From Mesorhizobium sp. (GTDB taxonomy: Bacteria > Pseudomonadota > Alphaproteobacteria > Rhizobiales > Rhizobiaceae), in NCBI GenBank assembly GCA_019635735.1, contig JAHBYX010000002.1, positions 248,001 through 312,000 of the forward strand: a stretch of DNA of 64,000 nt, in the 5' to 3' direction. This document shows positions 52,496-61,972 of this stretch, one piece after another. Every line of letters begins with the position of its first letter. Positions within the stretch are counted from its first letter, which is position 1. The notes under the pieces are model-generated. The model saw only the letters and a list, made by a program, of their open reading frames with translations. It was not told the DNA's origin and did no database searches. The translations under genes and the position numbers were made by a program.

Positions 52496-53428
52496 ATGGA
52501 AACCAAGCTCCAGGACGGCTTCGAGGAACGGCTCGCCGCGCATGCGGCCAGGGTCGAGGACGAACTGCGCCGCCTGCTGGACGGCCGCGAGCGCTCGGGC
52601 GAGATCGCCCGGCCGGAACGCCTTCTCGCTGCCATGCGCCACGGCGTGCTCAACGGCGGCAAGCGGCTGCGGCCCTTCCTGGTGATCGAAAGCGCGGCCC
52701 TGTTCGGCCGTTCCTGCGACGACGTGCTTGCGGCCGCCGCCGCGCTCGAATGCGTCCACTGCTATTCGCTGGTCCACGACGACCTGCCGGCGATGGACGA
52801 CGACGACCTGCGCCGCGGCCAGCCGACCGTTCACAAGGCCTATGACGAGGCAACCGCGATCCTCGCCGGCGACAGCCTGCTGACGCTCGCCTTCGACATC
52901 CTCGCGACCGAAAGCTCCGACGTTCCCCGCAATGCGATCACGCCGCGCCAGCGCATCGACCTGATCAAGGGGCTCGCCACCGCTTCCGGCATCGGCGGCA
53001 TGGCGGGCGGCCAGGCGCTCGACCTCGCGGCGGAGACGGCGAAGCCCGACGAGCAGGGCATCATCACGCTGCAGGCGATGAAGACCGGCGCGCTGATCCG
53101 CTATGCCTGCGAGGCCGGCGCGATCCTCGGCGGTGCGACCTTCGCCGAGCGCGAGCGGCTGGCCGAGTTCGGCTCGGCGATTGGGCTGGCCTTCCAGCTA
53201 GCCGACGACCTGCTCGACCTCACTGCCGACACCTCGTCCATGGGCAAGGCGACCGGCAAGGACGCCGCCGCCGGCAAGGCGACCCTGCCTTCGCTGCACG
53301 GAACGGATTGGACCCGCAAACAGTTGCGGGGACTCGTCGGCCAGGCGCACGAGCTGCTGGAGCCGTTCGGCGCGAAGGCAGCCACTCTCAGGCAAGCCGC
53401 CACCTTCATCGCAGAGCGGAAGAGCTGA
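52496..53428 (+). CDS. ispA: farnesyl diphosphate synthase-type polyprenyl synthetase
   Basis: A 310-residue trans-isoprenyl diphosphate synthase. The first aspartate-rich motif is [20 protein letters not shown] and the second [24 protein letters not shown] and [14 protein letters not shown] are also typical. The residues before the first motif match E. coli IspA, favouring the C15 product. The start [11 protein letters not shown] is chosen over an ATG 12 codons upstream. Confidence 0.9.
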   Translation: METKLQDGFEERLAAHAARVEDELRRLLDGRERSGEIARPERLLAAMRHGVLNGGKRLRPFLVIESAALFGRSCDDVLAAAAALECVHCYSLVHDDLPAMDDDDLRRGQPTVHKAYDEATAILAGDSLLTLAFDILATESSDVPRNAITPRQRIDLIKGLATASGIGGMAGGQALDLAAETAKPDEQGIITLQAMKTGALIRYACEAGAILGGATFAERERLAEFGSAIGLAFQLADDLLDLTADTSSMGKATGKDAAAGKATLPSLHGTDWTRKQLRGLVGQAHELLEPFGAKAATLRQAATFIAERKS

Positions 53429-53429
53429 G

Positions 53430-54296
53430 CTATCTGTTCCTGAGCACGATGCACGAGCCGCCCGCGCCGCGCAGTCTCCGGCAGATCGCATCGGCGCCGG
53501 CGCGGTCGTCGACGCCGATCCGCACCGCATAAATGCCGCGCCGGCCGATCGGCGAGCGCACTCGGCTGACGACGGGCTCGTAGTCGGCGAGCAGCGGCGA
53601 CAGCCGCGCCTTGACCCGCTGATACTGCCGGATCGCCGCGTCGCGCCGGAAGTTTCCGGCGACCTGTATGCCCCACGGCTTGGTGTGGATGCTCGCCATC
53701 GGGATCACGGCGCTCATCGTCGCCGGCATCGCCCGGCAGGCGGCGTCGAAGCCCTTGTCCGCGTCCAGCGGCGGGATCTTGCCCGCATAGGCCGGGTCGG
53801 CGAACACGTCCGCAGGCTCGCCCATGATGTCGAGCACGTAGTTCTCCGTTTCCAGCGGCAGGAAGCCGCCTGAAGAGAGCCATCGCGATACCCGGCTCTC
53901 GCCGGAATTGTAGGCGGCGGCCGCCAGCCCGAGATTGCCGAACCTGGCCTTCAGCTCGCCGAGATATTTCGCGCTCGCCGGGATCGCGAAATCGGGATCG
54001 AAGGAATCCGACAGGCCGCGCCTCGCCGCCGTACCCGGCATGAACTGGGCGATGCCCTCCGCGCCTGCCGGGCTCACCGCGCCGGGATCGAACCGACTTT
54101 CCTTCCAGATCAGCCGCGCGAAGAAGTCCTCCGGCAGGCGGTTGACGCGGGCATGCACCCATATCAGGTCGCAGATACGATCGATCGTGATAGAAGGGCT
54201 GCCGGGCTCTTGGGCGGCAACTGGTTTCGAGGCAATGACGAGGACGGCCAGTCCACTTAATAGTCCGGCGATCCATGACGGCGGCGACGACGGCAT
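53430..54296 (-). CDS. lytic transglycosylase with C-terminal SPOR-like domain
   Basis: A 288-residue periplasmic muramidase. Signal peptide SWIAGLLSGLAVLVIASKPVAAQ; SLT domain with catalytic Glu in LIWKESRFDPGAVSPAGAEG, IAQFMPGTA, and AAAAYNSGESRV. The C-terminal part (RGIYAVRIGVDDRAGADAIC ... GGSCIVLRNR) resembles a SPOR peptidoglycan-binding fold with two cysteines. Ends one base after ispA on the opposite strand. Confidence 0.9.
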   Translation of the reverse strand: MPSSPPSWIAGLLSGLAVLVIASKPVAAQEPGSPSITIDRICDLIWVHARVNRLPEDFFARLIWKESRFDPGAVSPAGAEGIAQFMPGTAARRGLSDSFDPDFAIPASAKYLGELKARFGNLGLAAAAYNSGESRVSRWLSSGGFLPLETENYVLDIMGEPADVFADPAYAGKIPPLDADKGFDAACRAMPATMSAVIPMASIHTKPWGIQVAGNFRRDAAIRQYQRVKARLSPLLADYEPVVSRVRSPIGRRGIYAVRIGVDDRAGADAICRRLRGAGGSCIVLRNR

Positions 54297-54378
54297 TCCC
54301 GAGCTCTTTCATTCAAGGTGGCTCCAACATATCAGTCCAAGATGCAGATTGTTGTCGCCCGAGTTCCCGGATGGACGC

Positions 54379-54843
54379 ATGGCCAATCGACCTCGTCGCC
54401 TCATATTCGCTGAGAGTCTTTTGCCGCCTGAAGTCCTCGCTCGCGCTTCGCAGCGAGGGAACGAATACGCTTGGCATGTCGATGAGATCTTTACGGTCAT
54501 CGCCGCTGCCGAAGAAGCCCTGCTCGTGAATCTAGGGGGGCAGTTGCAGTTCCGGCTGTCCAACGGCGACACTTGTGAATGCTATTGGGTCGACGTCGAC
54601 ATCGGCACGAGCGAGCTGGGAGGTGCGAACTGGGCCGAGAAAGTCAGACACGCTGGCGAGATCGCACGTGAGCGATTCTTGAAATTGCGGAAACGCTACG
54701 ACTTTCTTCACGAAGGGCGAGCCAACTTTCAGCCAGTGCGTGAGGCGGAGGCTAAAGGAGAGGACCTTTCGGCCGCGATGTACTTCGTCTGGTATGTCGC
54801 CGACGAATCCGGACAGTGGCAAAAAGGGTTTGAGTTGAACTGA
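54379..54843 (+). CDS. hypothetical protein of 154 residues
   Basis: A soluble acidic protein, MANRPRRLIFAESLLPPEVL, ending AMYFVWYVADESGQWQKGFE. One cysteine pair (GDTCECYWVD), a long charged helix (GEIARERFLKLRKRYDFLHEG), no signal peptide, no membrane segment. GC at third positions is visibly lower than in neighbours, which may signal recent acquisition. I do not recognise a family. Lies alone between the lytic transglycosylase and ispG; start ATG at 54379 is uncertain. Confidence 0.55.
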   Translation: MANRPRRLIFAESLLPPEVLARASQRGNEYAWHVDEIFTVIAAAEEALLVNLGGQLQFRLSNGDTCECYWVDVDIGTSELGGANWAEKVRHAGEIARERFLKLRKRYDFLHEGRANFQPVREAEAKGEDLSAAMYFVWYVADESGQWQKGFELN

Positions 54844-54865
54844 CGGGACCTTAGATCCGCGATGT

Positions 54866-56137
54866 TTACTCCGCCGCCTCGCTCGGAGCCTGGCCAAACC
54901 GCTTCTCGATATAGTCCGCCACCATCGCTTCGAACTCCGCGGCGATGTTCCCCCCGCGCAACGTCGCTGCCTTCCTGCCGTCGACGAATACGGGCGCGGC
55001 GGGCGTCTCGCCCGTGCCCGGCAGCGAGATGCCGATGTCGGCATGCTTGGATTCGCCTGGTCCGTTGACGATGCAGCCCATCACCGCGACCTTGAGCTCC
55101 TCGACGCCGGGATACTTGGTCTTCCACACCGGCATGTTCTTGCGCAGGTCGGCCTGGATCTTCTCGGCCAGTTCCTGGAACACGGTCGAGGTCGTGCGGC
55201 CGCAGCCGGGGCACGCCGCCACGATCGGCACGAACTGGCGGAACCCCATCGTCTGGAGCAGTTCCTGGGCCACCTGCACCTCGCGGGTGCGGTCGCCGCC
55301 GGGCTCCGGCGTCAGCGAAATGCGGATCGTGTCCCCGATGCCCTGCTGCAAGAGGATGCCCATCGCAGCCGACGAGGCGACGATGCCCTTCGTGCCCATG
55401 CCGGCCTCGGTGAGGCCGAGATGCAGTGCGTGGTCGGAGCGGCGCGCGAGTTCGCCATAGACGGCGATCAGGTCCTGCACGCGGCTGACCTTGGCCGAGA
55501 GGATGATCTTCGAGCGCGGCAATCCGATCTCCTCCGCGAGTTCCGCCGACAGCAGCGCCGACTGCACGATCGCCTCGCGCGTCACCGCGTCCGCCGTCAT
55601 CGGAAAACCCTTCGCCTGATTGTCGTCCATCAGACGGGTGAGCAGCTCCTGGTCGAGCGAGCCCCAGTTGACGCCGATGCGCACCGGCTTGTCATGGCGG
55701 ATCGCCGTTTCGACGATCGCGGCGAACTGCCGGTCCTTCTTCTCCTTGAAGCCGACATTGCCCGGATTGATGCGATACTTGGCCAGCGCCTCGGCGCAGG
55801 CCGGATGATCGGCCAGCAGCTTGTGGCCGATGTAGTGGAAATCTCCGATCAGCGGCACGAAGACGCCGACCCGCTCCAGCCGTTCGCGGATGCGCGGCAC
55901 GGCGGCGGCGCTCTCGTCGCGGTCGACGGTAATGCGGACGAGTTCGGAACCGGCGCGATGCAAGGCGGCGACCTGCGCCACGGTCGCGTCGATATCGGCC
56001 GTGTCCGTGTTGGTCATCGACTGGACGACGATCGCCGCCCCGCCGCCCACCGTCACGCCGCCGACATCCACACCGACGGTAACGCGGCGCGGCGCGGGTC
56101 CGGCCTCGTCGGCGGCAATTGGGGTGGCGATGGTCAT
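54866..56137 (-). CDS. ispG: (E)-4-hydroxy-3-methylbut-2-enyl-diphosphate synthase
   Basis: A 423-residue [4Fe-4S] enzyme of the MEP isoprenoid pathway. Marks are [19 protein letters not shown], the cluster cysteines in [18 protein letters not shown] and [20 protein letters not shown], and [16 protein letters not shown]. Complete length for the family. With ispA at 52.5 kb it gives two isoprenoid genes close together, but they are not in one operon. Confidence 0.96.
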   Translation of the reverse strand: MTIATPIAADEAGPAPRRVTVGVDVGGVTVGGGAAIVVQSMTNTDTADIDATVAQVAALHRAGSELVRITVDRDESAAAVPRIRERLERVGVFVPLIGDFHYIGHKLLADHPACAEALAKYRINPGNVGFKEKKDRQFAAIVETAIRHDKPVRIGVNWGSLDQELLTRLMDDNQAKGFPMTADAVTREAIVQSALLSAELAEEIGLPRSKIILSAKVSRVQDLIAVYGELARRSDHALHLGLTEAGMGTKGIVASSAAMGILLQQGIGDTIRISLTPEPGGDRTREVQVAQELLQTMGFRQFVPIVAACPGCGRTTSTVFQELAEKIQADLRKNMPVWKTKYPGVEELKVAVMGCIVNGPGESKHADIGISLPGTGETPAAPVFVDGRKAATLRGGNIAAEFEAMVADYIEKRFGQAPSEAAE

Positions 56138-56227
56138 CTGTGGTCTCCGCGACCGGGTTCGACGGCCTTCAGGTGGCGGAGGCGCTCCGCCGTGTCAAGA
56201 TTGCGGGTCGAAGACGACGCTTCTGTG

Positions 56228-56764
56228 TCAGGCTCGGCGTCCGGCGGCGATCCGCGGCAGGCGCTCCATCAGCAGCTCCCGTTCGTCCTGGCCAAGGATA
56301 GTGCCGTCGAACAGCTTCATGCTCAGCAGGCCTTCCATCGCGAAGAAGACGACGAGAAGACCCGCGACATCGGACGTATCTGCCTTGAGCCGGTCGAGCA
56401 GCCGGCGACGATGCGCCGTGACGGGTTCGAGGAAGTCGGGATCCTCGGCCATCGCCGAGAACAGCCACGTGGCCGGTTCGTCGCGTTCGCAGGCCTTGGC
56501 GGTCAGACGCAGATAGGCGGACAAAAGTGTCTCGCCTGCCTCCACTGCCTCGTTCAGGTCGCGGTCGAACTCCTCGACATAGCTGGCCACCAGCGCCTGC
56601 ATCAATTTCGCCTTGCTTGGAAAATTGTAGAGCAGCCCGCCCTTCGACACCCCCGCCCGCTGGGCGACCGCATCGAGAGACAGGCTCCCGGGTCCGGTCT
56701 CGCGCGCCACTTCGGCTGCCGCGGCCAGTATCCGTTCACGCGAATTTGCTCTCGGAGTCGTCAT
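56228..56764 (-). CDS. TetR-family repressor of the adjacent RND pump
   Basis: A 178-residue TetR protein starting MTTPRANSRERILAAAAEVA, with the HTH LDAVAQRAGVSKGGLLYNFP at about residues 30-49. The ligand-binding half contains LLVVFFAMEGLLSMKLFDG. Divergent from the RND adaptor gene with a perfect palindrome between them, so local repression is probable. An ATG seven codons upstream is possible. Confidence 0.92.
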   Translation of the reverse strand: MTTPRANSRERILAAAAEVARETGPGSLSLDAVAQRAGVSKGGLLYNFPSKAKLMQALVASYVEEFDRDLNEAVEAGETLLSAYLRLTAKACERDEPATWLFSAMAEDPDFLEPVTAHRRRLLDRLKADTSDVAGLLVVFFAMEGLLSMKLFDGTILGQDERELLMERLPRIAAGRRA

Positions 56765-56800
56765 CGAATTTGCTGCGCCGCACATACGAGGAATTGACAA

Positions 56801-56816
56801 TACCGTCCAGACGGTA
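56801..56816. promoter_or_regulatory. TetR operator palindrome
   Basis: TACCGTC-CA-GACGGTA is a perfect 16-bp palindrome in the 133-base gap between the TetR gene and the RND adaptor. A TTGACA (56794-56799) adjoins its left side, so a bound repressor would cover the promoter of the efflux genes and the start region of tetR. Confidence 0.75.
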
Positions 56817-56897
56817 CAGTTACCATAGGTGAATCCATCTCCGAAATCCAGCCCTTCGGCTGTATAGTCTCTCGCCTGCCCCCGCCGGAGTGCCGCC

Positions 56898-58037
56898 ATG
56901 ATCAAGCGTTTCCTCATCGCCCTCGTGTTGCTCGTGCTGGTGGTCGGCGGCATCGTTGGCTTCAACATGTTCCGCGACAACGCGATCCAGCAGTTCTTCG
57001 CCAACATGCCCGTCGCGTCGTCGCCCGTCTCGACGGTCAAGGTCCAGCCGGTCAAATGGACGCCGGGCATCCAGGCCATCGGCACCGTGAGCGCGTCGCG
57101 CGGCGTCGATCTCACGGTCGAAACGAGCGGTATCGTCAAGGAGATCAGGTTCGACTCCAACCAGCGTGTCGAGGAGGGCGCGCTGCTCGTGCAGCTCGAC
57201 GACACGCAGCAGCAGGCCGATCTCTCGGCCCAGAGCGCGCAGGCCGCGCTCGACAGGCAGAACCTCGACCGCGCTCTCGAACTGCAGAAGCGCGGCGTGG
57301 GCTCCGAGACGACCGTCGAACAGGCACAGGCGGCTGCCACCGCCTCTGCTGCGCAGGTCACCAAGCTCGAGGCCGTGCTGGAGCAGAAGCAGCTCACCGC
57401 GCCGTTCGCCGGCACGATGGGCATTCCGAGGATCGACCTCGGCCAGTATCTTACGCCCGGAACGACCGTCGCCACCTTGCAGAATCTCGACGTGATGCGG
57501 GCCGATTTCTCGATTCCCGAGCAGAGCCTCGACCTCGTCAGGATCGGTCAGCCCGTGCGCTTCGGCGTGACCGAGGCGGACATGCCCTTCACCGGCTCCA
57601 TCACCGGCATCGAGCCGAAGGTCGACCCCTCGACGCGGCTCGTCCTGATCCGCGCCGAGATCTCCAATCCGGACGCCAAGCTGGCGCCCGGCCAGTTCGT
57701 GCAGGTGCGCGTCGATCTGCCTGAGGAAGACAATGTCATTGCGGTGCCGCAGACGGCCGTCGTGACCAGCCTCTACGGCGACTTCGTCTATGCGGTCCGC
57801 CCGGCGAAACCGGCCGCAGCGACAGGGACGGACCCTGCCCCCGGCCTCGTCGCGCAGCAGGTCTTCGTCAAGCTCGGTCGCCGCTCCGACGGCCGCGTGG
57901 AGATCCTGGACGGCCTGAAGCAGGGCGACGAGATCGTCACGGCGGGCCAGAACCGTCTCTCCAACGGCGGGTCGGTCGTGATCGACAATACCGTCCAGCC
58001 GCAGCCGTCGGGCGACGAGAAGGCGGCCGCGAAATGA
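56898..58037 (+). CDS. RND efflux periplasmic adaptor (membrane fusion protein)
   Basis: A 379-residue adaptor. One N-terminal membrane anchor (FLIALVLLVLVVGGIVGFNM), a lipoyl-like domain (SGIVKEIRFDSNQRVEEGALLVQL), an alpha-hairpin (QADLSAQSAQAALDRQNLDR ... TVEQAQAAATASAAQVTKLE) and beta-barrel regions (LAPGQFVQVRVDLPEEDNVI). It links the RND pump to an outer-membrane channel. ATGA overlap with the pump gene. No outer-membrane factor gene is present here. Confidence 0.93.
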   Translation: MIKRFLIALVLLVLVVGGIVGFNMFRDNAIQQFFANMPVASSPVSTVKVQPVKWTPGIQAIGTVSASRGVDLTVETSGIVKEIRFDSNQRVEEGALLVQLDDTQQQADLSAQSAQAALDRQNLDRALELQKRGVGSETTVEQAQAAATASAAQVTKLEAVLEQKQLTAPFAGTMGIPRIDLGQYLTPGTTVATLQNLDVMRADFSIPEQSLDLVRIGQPVRFGVTEADMPFTGSITGIEPKVDPSTRLVLIRAEISNPDAKLAPGQFVQVRVDLPEEDNVIAVPQTAVVTSLYGDFVYAVRPAKPAAATGTDPAPGLVAQQVFVKLGRRSDGRVEILDGLKQGDEIVTAGQNRLSNGGSVVIDNTVQPQPSGDEKAAAK

Positions 58038-61000
58038 GCTTCTCCGACATCTTCATCCGCCGGCCCGTCCTGTCGACGGTATTGGCGTTCATGATCCTGC
58101 TGCTTGGCGTGCAGGGCATCTTCAACCTGTCGATCCGCCAGTATCCGGAGGTCGAGGAGACGGTCATCACCGTCACCACCACCTATCCCGGGGCCAGCGC
58201 CGACCTGATTCAGGGCTTCATCACCGCCCCGATCTCGGCCGCCGTCTCGACGACGGAAAACATCGACTACGTCACCTCGCAGAGCCGGCCGTCGGCATCG
58301 GTCGTCACCGTCCAGATGCGCCTCGGCGCCGATCCCGATGCCGCGCTGACCGAGGTGATCGCCAAGGTCAACCAGGTGCGCGGTCAGCTCCCTTCCGACG
58401 CGGAGGATCCGGTCATCGTCAAGGGCACCGGCCAGCAGTTCGCGATCATGTACCTGGCCATGCAGAACCCGAACATGACGGGCGAGCAGCTCACCGAATA
58501 TATCGAGCGCGTCATCCGTCCGCGCATGTCGACTATCGAAGGCGTCGCGGAGGTGCAGGTCCTCGGCGCCAAGGAATATTCGATGCGGGTCTGGGTCGAT
58601 CCGATCAAGCTCGCCTCGCGCGGCATCACCGCGGCGGAAGTGCTGTCGGCGATCAACTCATCCAACTTCCTCTCCGCCCCCGGCAAGACGCAGAACCAGT
58701 TCGTCTCCAGCGCCATCACCGTGCGGTCGACGCTGCAGAACCCCGAAGCCTTCGGCCAATTGCCGCTGAAATCCGATGCCGACGGCATCGTGCGGCTGAA
58801 CGAGGTGGCGAAGGTCGAGCTCGCCGCCGAGAGCGAGGATACCGTCGTCAACTTCAACGGCCAGGAAGGCACCTTCATCGGCATCTTCCCGACGCCGTCG
58901 GCCAACCCGCTCGACACCTCGTCCGGCGTGATCGAGCAGTTGCCGATCATCCAGCAGACGCTGCCCGCCGGAATGGAAATCACGCTCGTCTACGATTCGA
59001 CCGAGACGATCAGTGCCTCCATCGAGGAGGTCTACAAAACCATCGGCGAGGCGGTCCTGATCGTCGTCGTCGTCATCCTTCTCTTCCTCGGTTCGTTCCG
59101 CTCCGTGCTTATGCCCGTGGTGACTATCCCGCTGTCGCTGGTCGGCGTCTGCTTCTTCCTCTTCCTGATGGGCTATTCGATCAACCTGCTCTCGCTGCTG
59201 GCGATGGTGCTGGCGATCGGCCTCGTCGTCGACGACGCCATCGTAGTGGTCGAGAACATCCACCGCCACATGGAGGAAGGCATGTCGCCGATGCAGGCGG
59301 CGTTCAAGGGCATGGCCGAGATCACGACGTCGGTCGTCGCCATGACCATCACGCTCGCCGCCGTCTTCGCGCCGCTGATGTTCACCGGCGGCCTGACCGG
59401 CTCGCTCTTCCGCGAATTCGCCTTCACGCTCGCCGGCGCGGTCGTCATCTCGGGCATTGTCGCGCTGACGATCACGCCGATGATGTCGGCCCGAATCCTG
59501 AAATCGGGCGTTCACAGCCGGTTCCAGGCGGCCGTCGACCATTTCTTCGACCGCTTCGCCAATGGCTACGAGCGCTGGGTCTCCGGCTCGCTGAACTACC
59601 GTCCCGTCACCTTGTTGGTGGTCATCGCGCTGGTCGGCGCGACCGGCTTCATGTTCCTCAAGACGTCCGGGGAACTTGCGCCGGAGGAGGATTCCGGCGC
59701 GCTCTTCGCCATCGTCAACGCGCCGCGCTACGCGACGTCGGAATATACGCAGCTCTATGTCGACCAGATCCGCGATTTGACGAAGGACATTCCGGAGGTC
59801 AAGGCGAACTTCTCGATCGTCGGCATGGGGGGCCAGACCAACTCGGGCTTCGCGGTCTGGGCGCTGAAAGACTGGGCCGAGCGCGACCGCTCGCAGAAGG
59901 AGATCCAGGCCGACATCCAGGCCCGGCTTTCCAAGGTCGCGGGCGTCCAGGCACTGGTCTTCGCACCTCCGTCGCTGCCCGGTGCCGGCGGCGGCCTGCC
60001 AATCTCGGTCGTCATCCGCTCGACCGGCGAACCGTCCCGCGTCTACGAGGTCGCCGAGCAGATCAGGCTGGAAGCCCAGAAATCCGGCCGCTTCATCGTC
60101 GTCCAGAACTCGCTCGCCTTCGACGCGCCCCAGGTCACGGTCACGATCGACCGCGACCGCGCGGCCGCTCTCAACCTGCCGATCCGCGAGGTCGGCACGA
60201 CGCTCGGCCTGCTCGTCGGCGGCGGCGCGGTCGCCCAGTTCGACCGCGATTCGAACAGCTACGACATCATCATGCAGGTGCCGCGCGAGTTCCGCGACAA
60301 CCCCGAGCGTCTCGGTGAATTCTTCATCCGCTCGGTCTCCGGCGAGATGGTGCCGCTGTCGGCGGTCGTGTCGATCTCGACCGGCGCGTCTCCCGCTTCG
60401 ATCGAGCAGTTCAACCAGCTGAACTCCGCGACGATCTCGGCCCTGCCGATCCCGACGGTGTCGACCGGCGACGGGCTCGCGGCCATCGAGGAGATCGCCC
60501 GGCCGCTGCTGCCGGACGGCTTCTTTATCGACTATTCCGGCCAGTCGCGCCTGGAGAGCCAGCAGGGCAACACGATCCTCATCGCCTTCGCGCTCGCCGT
60601 GGTCGTGATCTACCTCGTGCTTGCCGCGCAGTTCGAGAGCTTCCGCGATCCGTTGATCATCATGATGTCGGTGCCGCTATCGATCTTCGGAGCGATCCTG
60701 CCGCTCAATCTCGGGCTGGGGACGTTGAACATCTACACGCAGGTCGGTCTCATCACGCTCGTCGGCCTCATCACCAAGCACGGCATCCTGCTAGTCGAAT
60801 TCGCCAATCAGCAGCGGCACAACAACGGGCTGAGCCGCCGCGACGCGATCGTCGCCTCGGCCAAGACTCGTCTGCGGCCGATCCTGATGACGACCGCGGC
60901 GATGGCGCTCGGCGTCGTGCCGCTCATCCTCGCCTCCGGCGCCGGCGCTGCCGCGCGCTCGGCCATGGGCACGGTGATCTTCTCCGGCATCCTCATCGGC

Positions 61001-61114
61001 ACGATGTTCACCCTCTTCGTCGTGCCGATGTTCTACACGTTCATTTCCAGGAAGGACCTGCCCGCCGAAGCCGAGCGGCCTCAGGTCGACGCGCGCCCTG
61101 CGCCAGCGGAGTGA
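58034..61114 (+). CDS. RND-family efflux pump, inner-membrane component
   Basis: A 1026-residue proton-driven multidrug exporter of the AcrB/MexB type with 12 membrane helices and two large periplasmic domains. Motifs: FIRRPVLSTVLAFMILLLG at the N-terminus, LAIGLVVDDAIVVVENIHRH with the proton-relay aspartates in helix 4, and TLVGLITKHGILLVEFANQQ plus RLRPILMTTAAMALGVVPLI in the C-terminal half. Cotranslated with the adaptor and probably repressed by the divergent TetR. Substrates unknown. Confidence 0.95.
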   Translation: MSFSDIFIRRPVLSTVLAFMILLLGVQGIFNLSIRQYPEVEETVITVTTTYPGASADLIQGFITAPISAAVSTTENIDYVTSQSRPSASVVTVQMRLGADPDAALTEVIAKVNQVRGQLPSDAEDPVIVKGTGQQFAIMYLAMQNPNMTGEQLTEYIERVIRPRMSTIEGVAEVQVLGAKEYSMRVWVDPIKLASRGITAAEVLSAINSSNFLSAPGKTQNQFVSSAITVRSTLQNPEAFGQLPLKSDADGIVRLNEVAKVELAAESEDTVVNFNGQEGTFIGIFPTPSANPLDTSSGVIEQLPIIQQTLPAGMEITLVYDSTETISASIEEVYKTIGEAVLIVVVVILLFLGSFRSVLMPVVTIPLSLVGVCFFLFLMGYSINLLSLLAMVLAIGLVVDDAIVVVENIHRHMEEGMSPMQAAFKGMAEITTSVVAMTITLAAVFAPLMFTGGLTGSLFREFAFTLAGAVVISGIVALTITPMMSARILKSGVHSRFQAAVDHFFDRFANGYERWVSGSLNYRPVTLLVVIALVGATGFMFLKTSGELAPEEDSGALFAIVNAPRYATSEYTQLYVDQIRDLTKDIPEVKANFSIVGMGGQTNSGFAVWALKDWAERDRSQKEIQADIQARLSKVAGVQALVFAPPSLPGAGGGLPISVVIRSTGEPSRVYEVAEQIRLEAQKSGRFIVVQNSLAFDAPQVTVTIDRDRAAALNLPIREVGTTLGLLVGGGAVAQFDRDSNSYDIIMQVPREFRDNPERLGEFFIRSVSGEMVPLSAVVSISTGASPASIEQFNQLNSATISALPIPTVSTGDGLAAIEEIARPLLPDGFFIDYSGQSRLESQQGNTILIAFALAVVVIYLVLAAQFESFRDPLIIMMSVPLSIFGAILPLNLGLGTLNIYTQVGLITLVGLITKHGILLVEFANQQRHNNGLSRRDAIVASAKTRLRPILMTTAAMALGVVPLILASGAGAAARSAMGTVIFSGILIGTMFTLFVVPMFYTFISRKDLPAEAERPQVDARPAPAE

Positions 61115-61195
61115 GTCCGTAGAACCACGGCATTGGCTTGGATTGTGCCTCGCACTATGTCTGCTGCGGCGCACAAGAAACTCCAGGAGCTTCGC

Positions 61196-61972
61196 ATGAC
61201 TAAGGTTGCCGTCGTCACAGGATCGACCTCGGGCATAGGATTGGCCATCGCCGAAGCGTTCGCCGAACTCGGGCATACGGTCGTCGTCAATTCCTTCTCC
61301 GACACCGAGGCAGACCACGCTGTCGCCAAGGCGATCGCGGAAAAGACCGGGGCGAAGGCCGTTTACCGCAAGGCCGACATGTCGAGGCCCGACGAATGCC
61401 GCGATCTGATCGCCTGGACCGCAAAGGAGATCGGCGCTGTCGACATCCTCGTCAACAATGCCGGCATCCAGCATGTCGCGCCCGTTGACGAGTTCCCGGT
61501 CGAGCAGTGGGACAGGATCATCGCCATCAACCTCACCTCGGCCTTCCACACGACGGCCGCCGCCCTGCCCCACATGAAGGCAGCCGGCTGGGGCCGTATC
61601 GTCAACATCGCCTCGGCGCACGGCCTGCGCGCGTCGCCGAACAAGTCGGCCTATGTCGCGGCCAAACACGGCGTCGTCGGCCTGACCAAGACGGTGGCGC
61701 TGGAAACGGCACGGCTCGGCATCACCTGCAATGCGGTGTGCCCCGGCTTCGTGCTCACCCCGCTGGTCGAGACCCAGATCGGCGACCGCGCGAAGGAACT
61801 CGGGCTCGACCGTGAGACGACGATCCGCGACGTGATCCTCGAGAAGCAGCCGAGCAAGAAGTTCGCCTCGGTGGACGAGATCGCCGCCGCCACGCTCTAC
61901 CTCGTGTCCGATGGAGCGGCTTCGGTCACCGGCACGACCATCTCCGTCGACGGCGGATGGACCGCGCAGTGA
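61196..61972 (+). CDS. bdhA: 3-hydroxybutyrate dehydrogenase
   Basis: A 258-residue short-chain dehydrogenase that interconverts 3-hydroxybutyrate and acetoacetate, part of polyhydroxybutyrate turnover. NAD-binding VVTGSTSGIGLAIAEAFAEL, NNAGIQHVAPVDEFP, catalytic Tyr-Lys in NKSAYVAAKHGVVGL and the BdhA-type VCPGFVLTPLVETQI are present. Start MTKVAVVTG follows CCAGGAGC. It overlaps the patatin gene by 16 bases. Confidence 0.93.
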   Translation: MTKVAVVTGSTSGIGLAIAEAFAELGHTVVVNSFSDTEADHAVAKAIAEKTGAKAVYRKADMSRPDECRDLIAWTAKEIGAVDILVNNAGIQHVAPVDEFPVEQWDRIIAINLTSAFHTTAAALPHMKAAGWGRIVNIASAHGLRASPNKSAYVAAKHGVVGLTKTVALETARLGITCNAVCPGFVLTPLVETQIGDRAKELGLDRETTIRDVILEKQPSKKFASVDEIAAATLYLVSDGAASVTGTTISVDGGWTAQ

